From JANXLS01 sp037129555 (GTDB lineage Bacteria > Planctomycetota > SZUA-567 > H5-PLA8), in contig JBAXUS010000003.1 in assembly GCA_037129555.1 (NCBI GenBank), forward strand, positions 21,713-85,712: a stretch of 64,000 nt of DNA, given 5' to 3'. The notes under the pieces were generated by a model, which was not told where the DNA came from, ran no database searches, and was given only the letters and a program-made list of their open reading frames with translations. Of this stretch, positions 33,886-42,991 are shown piece by piece. Position 1 is the first letter of the stretch; the number at the start of each line of letters is the position of its first letter. The position numbers and the translations under genes are program-made.

Positions 33886-34857
33886 ATGGGTCGAATATAC
33901 GAAGACAATTCATTGAGTATCGGCAACACGCCGCTGGTTCGCATTAATCGCATCACGCAAGGCTGTGGCGCGACGATTCTGGCGAAAATTGAAGGCCGCA
34001 ATCCGGCGTATTCGGTGAAGTGCCGCTTGGGTGCCGCGATGATTTGGGCCGCTGAACGCGATGGTAAATTGCGCCAGGGTTCGAAGGATGTGACGGTCGT
34101 CGAACCGACGTCGGGCAACACTGGAATTGCGCTGGCGTTTGTGTGCGCGGCGCGCGGATACCCGCTGATTCTCACGATGCCGGAAACGATGTCGCTGGAA
34201 CGCCGCCGCATGTTGAAGGCGTTCGGCGCTGAATTGGTATTGACCGAAGGTGCCAAGGGCATGCCCGGCGCGATCGCCAAAGCGGAAGAAATCGTCGCGA
34301 GCAACCCAGCGAAATATTTCATGCCGCAGCAGTTCAAAAACCCGGCGAATCCAGAGATTCATTTCAAGACGACCGGCCCGGAAATCTGGGACGACACCGA
34401 TGGCTTGATGGACATCTTCGTCGCAGGCGTGGGCACGGGCGGAACGATCACGGGTGTGACGCGCTACTTCAAAAATGAGAAGAAGCGCGCGATCCAATCG
34501 ATCGCCGTCGAGCCGATTCATTCACCCATTTTGACGCAGATCCGTACGGGTCAACCGGTCAAGCCGGGCCCGCACAAAATTCAAGGCGTGGGTGCTGGTT
34601 TCAAGCCCGACGTGATGGATTTGAACATCGTCGATGATATCGTCACGGTCACGAACGACGAATCGGTGGAAATGGCCAAGCGCCTGCATCGCGAAGAAGG
34701 CATCACGTGCGGCATTTCGTGCGGTGCTGCGATGGCGGCTGCGTTGAAGGTCGGCCAGCGACCGGAGAACAAAGGCAAGCTGATCGTCACGGTCCTTCCG
34801 GACGCAGGCGAACGCTACTTGTCGAGCATCCTCTTCCAAGACATCCCGGCGCAGTAA
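33886..34857 (+). CDS. cysK: cysteine synthase A (O-acetylserine sulfhydrylase)
   Basis: PLP enzyme making cysteine from O-acetylserine and sulfide. The PLP lysine sits in AYSVKCRLGA, the substrate loop is EPTSGNTGIAL, and the phosphate-binding loop is GVGTGGTITG; the conserved TMPETMSLERRR and GEGAKGM-like segment LTEGAKGMPGAI match E. coli CysK closely. ATG 33886 follows AGGAGG at 9 nt. At 323 residues it is full length. It is co-transcribed with the Rrf2 gene and ends at a strong terminator. Confidence 0.96.
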   Translation: MGRIYEDNSLSIGNTPLVRINRITQGCGATILAKIEGRNPAYSVKCRLGAAMIWAAERDGKLRQGSKDVTVVEPTSGNTGIALAFVCAARGYPLILTMPETMSLERRRMLKAFGAELVLTEGAKGMPGAIAKAEEIVASNPAKYFMPQQFKNPANPEIHFKTTGPEIWDDTDGLMDIFVAGVGTGGTITGVTRYFKNEKKRAIQSIAVEPIHSPILTQIRTGQPVKPGPHKIQGVGAGFKPDVMDLNIVDDIVTVTNDESVEMAKRLHREEGITCGISCGAAMAAALKVGQRPENKGKLIVTVLPDAGERYLSSILFQDIPAQ

Positions 34858-34897
34858 GTACGCGGCGGTTTTTCACGGAACTGAATTTAATCCATAG

Positions 34898-34933
34898 CTG
34901 CAGAGCGGATCGTTCGCTCTGCAGTTTATTTTA
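34898..34933 (+). terminator. rho-independent terminator of cysK
   Basis: CTGCAGAGCG pairs perfectly with CGCTCTGCAG around a 7-nt loop and is followed by TTTATTTTAT. Confidence 0.88.
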
Positions 34934-34977
34934 TAAACTGCTCGACACGAAGACCGAATAATGAAGGATTCGTTGAC

Positions 34978-35229
34978 ATGGAAAGTAAACGGCGCAGTAT
35001 CGCCAAGACATGCAGTTGGCGGTTTCTCGCCACGATCATCACGATGTGTGTCGCGTATTTTATGACCACATCGACCCATGGAACGATGGGTAATGGGAAG
35101 CTGGCGATGATTATCGGATTGATGGATACGTCGTTGAAATTCGGGGTCTACTTTTTTCACGAACGCATGTGGAACAAAATCGACTACGGTCGCGAGATTC
35201 CGAAAAAGGCGGGCGACTTCGATATTTAA
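34978..35229 (+). CDS. DUF2061 small membrane protein
   Basis: An 83-residue protein matching DUF2061: KTCSWRFLATIITMCVAYF, a second hydrophobic helix and then KFGVYFFHERMWNKIDYGR. Two membrane helices are expected. DUF2061 genes are often found beside sulfate-assimilation genes, which fits its position after cysK, although a terminator lies between. The molecular role is unknown. Confidence 0.85.
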   Translation: MESKRRSIAKTCSWRFLATIITMCVAYFMTTSTHGTMGNGKLAMIIGLMDTSLKFGVYFFHERMWNKIDYGREIPKKAGDFDI

Positions 35230-35238
35230 ATCGCGTAT

Positions 35239-36348
35239 TTATTTTTTCGGGAGCAGATGGTCCGGCGGATCTTTTTGTAGTACCTCGATGTAACTTTCAC
35301 GCTTCTGCCGTGCGTACATCTCCTTTTTTTTCTGCTTGAATTTTTCGTTGTAAACAAGCGCTTCGGCTCGGTCGCTAACGTCATCGAATTTCTTAGTGTG
35401 CGCCTCCTGATGGCCGAGTCGGCGGATCAGGACGAAGGCTTCGCCATCATCCACCGGATCAGAAACCTCACCGTCCTTCATTGTCGCCGCGATTTTTTCT
35501 TCGGCGGGGAACGAGCGGGAAGGGAGATCGGTCAGGCCGTTGCGCGTCATCAAACCGCCATTGGGCGCGAAGATGGGATCGTCGCTGATGGCTGAGGCGA
35601 TCTTGGCGAAATCGCCACCGTCGTCGAGTTTCGCCTTCGTGCGCTTGGCAGCCGCGAGCGCCACTTCAGGTGATGAGAATTTCTTTTTATCAATGCGAAT
35701 CCGGGCGAGCCGCCACGCTTCAGTCTGGCCGAATTGCTCCGGATGCTTTTCGTAATAGTCCTTGATCTCCATCGGCCGGACCATGATCTGGCCCATTTCC
35801 ATACCGAGGATGTCGCGCCGGAACAGTTCTTTTGGAAGATTGTCTTCCCAAGCCTGCATCGTCTGGCCACTGCGCTTCAAAGCAGTGCGCAATTCTTCTT
35901 CGCCACCGGCGGCGATAATTTTTTCGCGGCGAAGTTTGCGGACGTAATCCGATTCGAGGCGATGGAACATTTCGAGTGCTTTATCGCTGCCGACGACGGC
36001 CCCGGCGCGTTGCAGATAGAATGTCATGATTTCGCGTTTGCGCTTGTCGGCGCGTTGGTCGAGCAGTTTGTCCTGAGTGGCGGTGTCGAGCGCTTCAGTC
36101 CACGCGAGGCGGATGGCGCTTTCAAGAGTGTCAGCCGCCATTTCGCCGCGCCGGAGCTTATCCTGGATCAGCACGAGGCTGTCGTTGAACAGCACTTCAA
36201 CATCCTTCACGCTGACGTTCTGCGAGTTCACTTTGACCGCGACGGCGTTGAGCATGAAACGGTCGCCATCCGCCGCGCGCAATTCGGGTGGCGTTCCGAG
36301 GGTCACGGCGGCCAGAAACACGAGAGCAGGTAGTGCACGATTCATCAT
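35239..36348 (-). CDS. SurA/PpiC-like periplasmic peptidyl-prolyl isomerase
   Basis: A signal peptide of about 25 residues (ALPALVFLAAVTLGTPPELRAA) is followed by a SurA-like helical chaperone region, with a parvulin domain at about 215-315 (LARIRIDKK, then GGDFAKIASAISDDPIFAPNGGLM and KDGEVSDPVDDGEAFVLIRRLG). It is expected to assist folding of outer-membrane or secreted proteins. ATG 36348 overlaps the AsmA stop by 1 nt (a GTG one codon earlier overlaps by 4), so it is translationally coupled to it. It is the last gene of a three-gene unit. Confidence 0.85.
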   Translation of the reverse strand: MMNRALPALVFLAAVTLGTPPELRAADGDRFMLNAVAVKVNSQNVSVKDVEVLFNDSLVLIQDKLRRGEMAADTLESAIRLAWTEALDTATQDKLLDQRADKRKREIMTFYLQRAGAVVGSDKALEMFHRLESDYVRKLRREKIIAAGGEEELRTALKRSGQTMQAWEDNLPKELFRRDILGMEMGQIMVRPMEIKDYYEKHPEQFGQTEAWRLARIRIDKKKFSSPEVALAAAKRTKAKLDDGGDFAKIASAISDDPIFAPNGGLMTRNGLTDLPSRSFPAEEKIAATMKDGEVSDPVDDGEAFVLIRRLGHQEAHTKKFDDVSDRAEALVYNEKFKQKKKEMYARQKRESYIEVLQKDPPDHLLPKK

Positions 36349-39300
36349 CACGGTTTTCCGTTTCGATTGGATTGGGCGTTGGGATCAGGTTTCTTCGGTG
36401 CAGGTCCGGCCGCACTTGTTGGTGTGGTTCCGAGTGGCGGGATGGGTGCGGGTGGCGGTGTCACCTCGGGCTCGGCGAAGAGGAGAATTTTCAACGAGTC
36501 GAGCGGACTCAAGAGCGGCGTTTCGGGCCGGGCCACAGTGGTCAGAGCGACGGTGTCTTGAATTTTCGGAGGCATCTTGACGGCGCGGTCCACGAGGGTC
36601 AAACGAGTCAGGCGCGATGACAATGTGCCGGGAAGTCCTGCGCCTAAACGGTCTGCGAGCATGGCTGCGGAAAGCAGTGCGGCGTCCTCTTTGCCCCAGA
36701 CGCGGAGCAGGTGTTCACGCGCTTTTGCAAGTGATTCGGCGTCGGTGATCGCATCGATTCCAAAGAGCGCGGAGCGGGCCATGGTGCTGGCGTCGGTCCA
36801 CGGGAATTTGACTGACGGTGCGGCGAGCGGGCCGGAGAGGCGCAGCGGCATACGTCCGGCATTCATCGACGTCAGGAACAATTGGCTCAATACTGCAGGC
36901 CACTTTTGCAACGCCATGCGGTCCTGCGCGTCCTGGGGCAAAGCAGTGGCGTAAATCAAGGCGTCGTCGGCGAACGTTTCGTCGGCGAGGTTGATTTTGA
37001 GATTGCGAATTCGGATGTCAAACCCGGCGCTGGCTCCTTTGCCTTTCAATTCAAACGGCTCGAATTCAGCGAGGCCTTTGTCGATGCGGACGGTGGTCGA
37101 AAACGGTTCGAATTCCATGCGCGGTAATTCGACACCGCAGACTTTTGCGAAGTACAATTCGGCGCAGGCGAGGAAGCCGTCGAAGACGGTCGCGGCGTTT
37201 GAGGTTGGGAGCGGGCTGGGACCGCTCATGTCGATGACTGGCGTTGAATCGGTGGCGGCGGCGCGAGCCATAAGCGGGCCGCGACCGGCTGCGTGGTTTT
37301 TAAAATGCTCCATCCACGGCAGCGGAGCGGTGGCGTTTTCAGTGGGGACGATGGGAGCGCCAATTGAAAAATCAGCGAACTCGATTTTCAGCGCGCCGCT
37401 CCAGCTGAGACGGTCCATACCTTTGAAATCGACGCCATTGAACGGACCTTGCGCGCTGATTTTTCCGCAGACGGTGTAGCGCGCGGGAGTCTGTTGCGGG
37501 CCGCCGATGAATTGACACAGGTCGCCACCGGTGAACATCACGCGCTGGGAGTGGCGCAGTCCGCGCGCTCCGCCGCCGACACTGCTCTTCGCGGCCATTT
37601 TGGAAAAATCGTATTCAGCGTCTTCGATTTTCAAGCGACCGTTGAGGAGCGCAGATGACGCGAGTGGCATGGACAATTTCAAGTCGCGGAAGACGACGTT
37701 GTGGGTTTCAAATTGAGCGGCTTCAAGGCCTGCGAGCGATACGCCGGGTGCTTTCATTCCGCCATTAACGAAGAGCTTCGCGATCAGTGGCCAGCCGAGT
37801 ACACCGGTCGGAAGAGCGTCAGGAGCGACGGTTTTCAAAGCGCGTCGCAGATCGGCGAGTTGCTCGTCGGTGAGCGCTTTTTCGCATTCGACATCGCCTC
37901 GGATTTCGAGTGGCAGGCCGGGTGTACTGAAAGCTGAAGCGAGGCCCATTTTGGGGTCAGCGGCTTTGATATGGAGCTTGGGAATTGAGAATTTTTGAAT
38001 GCGTCGCGCTTTTTGAATGTCGCCGTCTGAACTGCTGAACGGCACCCATTCGCGGATGACCGCCGTAAAATTTTTACATGAGATGTCGTTCGCCGAGATG
38101 CGCAGTCGTCCGCCCAATTCGACGCTGTGTTCAGGCGTCGCGTCGATGCGAACGGAGTCGAGATCGCCTTCCAATTCGAAGGCGTCTAAATCGGGCTGAA
38201 ATCCAAAACGGCGAGGGTCATCGGGGTCGATTTTGGGTCGAAGCTTTGGCGGGAGGGTGGAGAGGAGGGCCGTCAAGCCGCCCTTGTAGGCGAACGCGGC
38301 ATTTTTTAATTTACCGGCTCCCTGGTCGTTCCGGAGGCCGAGCCGCCAGAGTTCAGGCAGGCCGCGCAAATTGAGCGACGGTGATGTGAGTCGCGCTTCG
38401 AGTTTGTCGCTGCGCCAGTCGAAATGCGGAACCGCGCCTACGCATTCGAAAGCGGGGCTTTTCAGGCCGAAGTTTTCGACCGAGAATTGGAACGCGGGAC
38501 CGGTGGGTGCGGTGAGGAAGTTGCGCATTTCGAAGTCGCCGAATTTTCCGGACACGTTCAGTTTCGCGATCGATGTTGGGAGGACGCCGCGTGTGGAGGC
38601 GCAGCCTTCAAGCATGACTTTGAACGGTTCGTTGGCGGGCTTGTCGAAATCGAATTGCAGGCCGGGAATCGTGGCTCGGAGGCGCGCGTTGTCGAATGAG
38701 ATGTCACCGTGGATTGACGCGGCCCCATCTTTGTTGAGCGACAGTCCGAGGGCGACGGTCCACGGATGCGTCAGCGAAAGCGAGGGGCCAGGGCCGTCGT
38801 CGGTGGGAGGAAATTGAATGTTGAAATCGCTGCGGAACGAGCCGTTCAGTCGCCACGTGTCGTCATAATTGAGGTCGCGCGCGAGCTGTACTTGCTCTGC
38901 ACGCCAGACGCCTTCGGGCTCCCAGGTCTTGTCGCGAATTCCGGCGAAGAGCGATGGAATTTTGCGCGCAACGTCCCCGGTTTTGAAGGTCTGCTCCACC
39001 CATTTGCGAAATAGTTTTGCGTCGAGTTCGAGCGATTGGATGCGCAGTTCTTTTCCGAGATGATCGAAGAAGGCGGACGGTCCGCTTTCGTCGAGCCATC
39101 CGGCGGCGCGTTCGGCGAGTGTCGATTGGTTCGGCTGTGTTGGGAACAACCGCGCAGAAATGCCGCGCACTTTGGACAGCGTCCCAGTGGCGGACAGTGA
39201 CGTGATGTAAAAATCACCGCTCTGTTTGAAATCGAATTTAGCGAGATCCAGCGAGTCTTTCGCGCGGTCGAACACCATTTCCAGGACGAGTGTTCCGGAG

Positions 39301-42242
39301 ACGGGGTCGAGCGGGTCGAGGATGCCGATGGCTTTGGCGAGTAGGGAGGCCTGTGGAGAAATGGTGCCGGAGAGGGTCATGCTGGCGAGCGCGTCGGTCC
39401 ACGTTTTGTTCGCGGCGGTGCGCAGGCCGGGGAGGGCGAGGAGGTCGAGTTCGTTGAGCCGCAGTGAAAAACGGCCGAGACTGCCTTCGACGGCGAGCGT
39501 GTCGATGTTTAATAAACGCAGCTTGTCCGGCTCTTCAGGGCTTGTACTCAGACATTGCTCGTAGGAGCCGACGAGTTCCATGGAGAGCTTCGGTTCGTTC
39601 CATTGTCCGACGACTCGCGGGGCTCCCGGCGCGCCCGGAGTAGTGGGTTCGAAGGACTGCGCTTTAAAGCCGGCGCGGGTGCTGAATTCGAAATCGACGT
39701 GGTCGGTTGCGTTGGCTGTTTCGGAGGAGACGCGTTTGATTTTGACGCGGCCTTCGTGGTGGATCGATCCGGTCGCGTCGGAGGAATTGTAGACTTTGAG
39801 GAGGTCTCCACCGGTCTTGCCGGTAAGGAATCCTGATTTCAGAAGTACTTCGATGTAGGGGCTGAAGCGGTCGCGGAAGGCGGCGACGTCGGCGTCGATT
39901 TTGATGCCGGGCTCGTGGGTGTCGTTGCCGTTTTTGTCGAGGTGGATGAGTTCAATTGCTTCGCATCCGTCGCGCCGAGTGCAATTGGCTTCGACGGAGA
40001 TATCGAGATGTTTTTCGCCGGTTGAGAACGTGTGGAGATTCAATGTGAGAAAAGGGAGCGCACCCAGCAAACGCGGGTCGCGGGTGTCGCGCATGAGTTT
40101 GTTAAAATACAAATCCAGTTCGAGTTTCACGGGCGCGGGATCGTTTGCTGCAACGGTGCGGAGTTGCCCTGGGACGGCGGCGGGCTTCCACGTGCGCGAG
40201 GCCGTGCCGACGGAGTGAATGCCGACGATATTTTTGCGGCCGTGAACGAGGACTTCGAGCGCGAAGTCTTCGTTCAAAGCGTCTTTCAATCCGAACAAGG
40301 AAAGGATCGGCGAGAATTCGCGGCAGAAGTCGCTGCCACGCAGATCGAGTTTGAATTTTGCTTCGGCGGCGAGGCGGTCTTCTTTACGATTGAATTCAAT
40401 CCGCGAGGCGGTTTCACTGCGCGCGGTGAAGGACGATGCGACGAGGGAGAATTGGGCGAGGTCGATGTAATCCAAATCACCGACCGCGTCGCGCTTGGCG
40501 TTGCCGATGCACTCGAAATTCAGCGGGATTGGCTGCTTCAGCGGCGGCTTGGATGGGTCTTTGAGATCGCGGAGATTGACATAGGTGTCTTTGCCATCGA
40601 ACTTCGCAACGATTTTGAGGCCGTTGTTGGCATCGACGATCACATCGGCTCGACCATTGAGGGAACCGCCGAGGCTGCCGTCGAGCTTCAAGCGCTGGCC
40701 GACATCGGTGTTGAGTAATTCTTTCAATTCGCAGTTGAGTTCGACGAGATACGTGCTGGTGCTGGTGTTCGGATTCATCGCGCCGTTGGCGCTGAGCGTC
40801 AAGAATGCCGGGTCGCGGCGGGATGGGTGCGTCCAGCTTTTGAGGGTCAGGTTCACGTTGCGGGGAACAAATGACGCGCCGTCTTTATCCTCTTTGATGA
40901 AATGCAATTCGTCGCATTTCAGGTCGCTCGAAATGTTGCCGAACGAGGGCTTGCCCTCTTCTTTGATGGAGATCAGACTGTCGCTGGTGACGCGGCCACG
41001 GATGGTGATGTCGCGGGGGGTTGGGGCGTCGATTTCGACGCGACCGTCGAAGGGTTTTCCGAGCACGACTTTGAAGTTGGCGTCGTTGGGTTCCCAGGCG
41101 TAGCCGAAATGTTCGAAGACGCGGGCGAGGTCAAATTTTGCCATGGTGATCACGAGGGACTCGGCGCTGAACTTGGACACATCGAGGGCGCAGACGTCGT
41201 CGAGCAGACCGATTTTGCCCGTGATGGAGAGCGTCCCCAGTTCGGGCGGTTTGGGGATGGCGTTGACCCGCATCTCACATTTTTCAATGTCAACTGGAAT
41301 CCCAGGGCCTTTCAGGCGCAGTGCGAGGTCGATGTTTTCAAGGCTTGTTTCAGCGATATTGTTGAACGGGTCGCGCAGGCGCACGACACCTTTTTTGAGC
41401 GTTAGGATGGCGTTCAATTTTGTGAGCGGGAGGCGATGGGCGCGGCCCGCGTTGACTTTTTGAATGCAATCATCAATGTTCAACGTGCCGTCGGTTTTGG
41501 AGCGTTCGAGAACGATCTCGGGTACGTGGCCTCCGATGTCGCCGTCTATGGTGATGTCGAGGTTGAGGAGTTCGCGTTTCCAGCTGAGGATGAACGCCCA
41601 GGCATCGAACTTCACGACGATGTTGGGAATGGAGACGAAGTTCGATGGCGCGGATTGAAAATCGAAGCGTTCTTTGATTTTGAGATTCGAAATATCGATG
41701 CGCCCGTCCCAAAAACGAACATCGAATTTCTCGACGTCGACGTCATCGCCGGAACGTCCAAGGGTGTCGTGAACGGTGTCTTTGATGCGGCGGCGGAGCG
41801 AGTCTTCGCCGAGCACCACGAAGCGGACGTAGATGAAGGAAATCAGGAGTAGGGCGGCGGTACTGAGGACGGAATACAGCGCGATGCGAGCCCATTTACC
41901 AGTCCCGGGGCTGGCGGCTTTTAGCTCTTTGCCGCGTTGCAAGGTCAATTGGACGGAGCCGATGCCGATGCGTTGGCCGGGGAGGACCATGGTGGGTCCG
42001 GTGACCAGACTGCCTTCGACGGTGATGGCGGCGCGCGGCGTGTCGGGGGAGACGTCAAGGTAAGACGGACGGATTAAAAGCTTGTCGCCATCGGCTCGAA
42101 GGTAGGCGTGAGTGGGTAAAATGCCGTCGTCGCGGATGCAGATGTCGCACGCCGCGTCGCTGCCCACTCGGCTTTCGCCCGGTGGAAGGGGGAAGGAGCC
42201 GAGCGCTCCGAAGAGCAGAAAATCAGAACGGGTCGGCTTCAA
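36348..42242 (-). CDS. giant FHA-transmembrane-AsmA-like protein
   Basis: A 1964-residue protein. The N-terminal 8-103 residues resemble an FHA fold (RVGSDAACDICIRDDGILPTHAYLRADG; QRIGIGSVQLTL), a membrane helix follows at about 118-143, and then about 1800 residues of repeated beta-rich AsmA/DUF748-type units (WDGRIDISNLKIKE at the start; PRMEFEPFSTTVRIDKGLAEFEPF and the NAGRMPLRLSGPLAAPSVKFPW end). AsmA-like proteins are thought to form lipid-transfer grooves between the membranes. It starts at TTG 42242, overlapping the upstream stop, with AAAGG 7 nt before. The FHA fusion is the odd feature. Phospholipid transport is inference. Confidence 0.83.
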   Translation of the reverse strand: MKPTRSDFLLFGALGSFPLPPGESRVGSDAACDICIRDDGILPTHAYLRADGDKLLIRPSYLDVSPDTPRAAITVEGSLVTGPTMVLPGQRIGIGSVQLTLQRGKELKAASPGTGKWARIALYSVLSTAALLLISFIYVRFVVLGEDSLRRRIKDTVHDTLGRSGDDVDVEKFDVRFWDGRIDISNLKIKERFDFQSAPSNFVSIPNIVVKFDAWAFILSWKRELLNLDITIDGDIGGHVPEIVLERSKTDGTLNIDDCIQKVNAGRAHRLPLTKLNAILTLKKGVVRLRDPFNNIAETSLENIDLALRLKGPGIPVDIEKCEMRVNAIPKPPELGTLSITGKIGLLDDVCALDVSKFSAESLVITMAKFDLARVFEHFGYAWEPNDANFKVVLGKPFDGRVEIDAPTPRDITIRGRVTSDSLISIKEEGKPSFGNISSDLKCDELHFIKEDKDGASFVPRNVNLTLKSWTHPSRRDPAFLTLSANGAMNPNTSTSTYLVELNCELKELLNTDVGQRLKLDGSLGGSLNGRADVIVDANNGLKIVAKFDGKDTYVNLRDLKDPSKPPLKQPIPLNFECIGNAKRDAVGDLDYIDLAQFSLVASSFTARSETASRIEFNRKEDRLAAEAKFKLDLRGSDFCREFSPILSLFGLKDALNEDFALEVLVHGRKNIVGIHSVGTASRTWKPAAVPGQLRTVAANDPAPVKLELDLYFNKLMRDTRDPRLLGALPFLTLNLHTFSTGEKHLDISVEANCTRRDGCEAIELIHLDKNGNDTHEPGIKIDADVAAFRDRFSPYIEVLLKSGFLTGKTGGDLLKVYNSSDATGSIHHEGRVKIKRVSSETANATDHVDFEFSTRAGFKAQSFEPTTPGAPGAPRVVGQWNEPKLSMELVGSYEQCLSTSPEEPDKLRLLNIDTLAVEGSLGRFSLRLNELDLLALPGLRTAANKTWTDALASMTLSGTISPQASLLAKAIGILDPLDPVSGTLVLEMVFDRAKDSLDLAKFDFKQSGDFYITSLSATGTLSKVRGISARLFPTQPNQSTLAERAAGWLDESGPSAFFDHLGKELRIQSLELDAKLFRKWVEQTFKTGDVARKIPSLFAGIRDKTWEPEGVWRAEQVQLARDLNYDDTWRLNGSFRSDFNIQFPPTDDGPGPSLSLTHPWTVALGLSLNKDGAASIHGDISFDNARLRATIPGLQFDFDKPANEPFKVMLEGCASTRGVLPTSIAKLNVSGKFGDFEMRNFLTAPTGPAFQFSVENFGLKSPAFECVGAVPHFDWRSDKLEARLTSPSLNLRGLPELWRLGLRNDQGAGKLKNAAFAYKGGLTALLSTLPPKLRPKIDPDDPRRFGFQPDLDAFELEGDLDSVRIDATPEHSVELGGRLRISANDISCKNFTAVIREWVPFSSSDGDIQKARRIQKFSIPKLHIKAADPKMGLASAFSTPGLPLEIRGDVECEKALTDEQLADLRRALKTVAPDALPTGVLGWPLIAKLFVNGGMKAPGVSLAGLEAAQFETHNVVFRDLKLSMPLASSALLNGRLKIEDAEYDFSKMAAKSSVGGGARGLRHSQRVMFTGGDLCQFIGGPQQTPARYTVCGKISAQGPFNGVDFKGMDRLSWSGALKIEFADFSIGAPIVPTENATAPLPWMEHFKNHAAGRGPLMARAAATDSTPVIDMSGPSPLPTSNAATVFDGFLACAELYFAKVCGVELPRMEFEPFSTTVRIDKGLAEFEPFELKGKGASAGFDIRIRNLKINLADETFADDALIYATALPQDAQDRMALQKWPAVLSQLFLTSMNAGRMPLRLSGPLAAPSVKFPWTDASTMARSALFGIDAITDAESLAKAREHLLRVWGKEDAALLSAAMLADRLGAGLPGTLSSRLTRLTLVDRAVKMPPKIQDTVALTTVARPETPLLSPLDSLKILLFAEPEVTPPPAPIPPLGTTPTSAAGPAPKKPDPNAQSNRNGKP

Positions 42243-42595
42243 TGCGCAGCCTTTGTTTCCGTGTGCCCGTCGTGAGAGGCCGCTGCTTCCGCGTGGCCTT
42301 TTCCATGGCTATCTGCAGCGCCCAACGCGAGGCTGGTCGAAACGACAAAGGCCAGGACACAGGCCATCCCGATGCCCATGAGAACGAGAAACCAGGGAGC
42401 GACGGCGGGTAACGTGCTGGGCCCCGGCGGTTCGGTGTTGTAGTCGCCGGCGCCACCCCCGTGGCCATGATCGTCGTGGCCGTGTCCGCCATGTTCGTCA
42501 TGCCCGCCGTGTGAATCGTGAGCGGCGTGGCTGTCAGGCGCGGCGTGATCATCATGTCCGTGGCTGCCGTGTTCGTCGTGACCGTGTTCCGACAT
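42239..42595 (-). CDS. histidine-rich single-pass membrane protein
   Basis: A 118-residue protein. The first 45 or so residues hold about 15 His in HGHDEHG-type repeats with Asp and Gly. A membrane helix follows (VAPWFLVLMGIGMACVLAFVVS), then a tail with five more His. This composition is typical of metal-binding (Zn, Ni, Cu) or buffering segments. It is the first gene of a unit with the AsmA-like and foldase genes: its TGA overlaps the TTG start of the next. A DUF4337 protein nearby (43843-44460) also ends in a His-rich tail. Function unknown. Confidence 0.7.
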   Translation of the reverse strand: MSEHGHDEHGSHGHDDHAAPDSHAAHDSHGGHDEHGGHGHDDHGHGGGAGDYNTEPPGPSTLPAVAPWFLVLMGIGMACVLAFVVSTSLALGAADSHGKGHAEAAASHDGHTETKAAH

Positions 42596-42991
42596 TCGAG
42601 TATCCTCGTTCTAGACGTTTCAAAACAAGCGCAGACTGCCATCGCGTGTTGCATGAGTCGCGGTGGCGCTGGTTTGGTTTAGACTGTTTCAAGTCGACGC
42701 GGCATTTTACCGCAAATCAGACGCAATTGCAGCATCATTCCTTCAACACGAGGCGGTGGAAAAAGTTTCTTGACAACGAATCAAGAGCCGCGCACGTTAG
42801 TAAGTGGCAAAGGTTATATTAATCGCATCGGATTTTGCCGCTTACTAACGTGCGCGGCTCTTGATGAACCCACCTTGATTGACGAGTGAGTGCGCGATAA
42901 ATTGGTGGTTGAATGCGTCAATGACGGGTTGTTCACGATGGATAGACGGACGTGAAATTCATCCGAATCGCGCGAGTGTGGAAAGAGCAGA
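42596..42991. other. non-coding divergent region with a large inverted repeat
   Basis: About 400 nt between the His-rich gene and a secreted protein gene. The only clear structure is the repeat at 42781-42864. Promoters for both directions should lie here but were not located with confidence. Confidence 0.5.
42781..42864. repeat. inverted pair of the AAGAGCCGCGCACG repeat
   Basis: TCAAGAGCCGCGCACGTTAG and the following TAAGTGGCAAA are repeated in inverse at 42834-42864, with one mismatch in about 31 bp and a 22-nt loop. The same arm sequence appears alone at 13351, 58411 and 62721. Confidence 0.9.
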
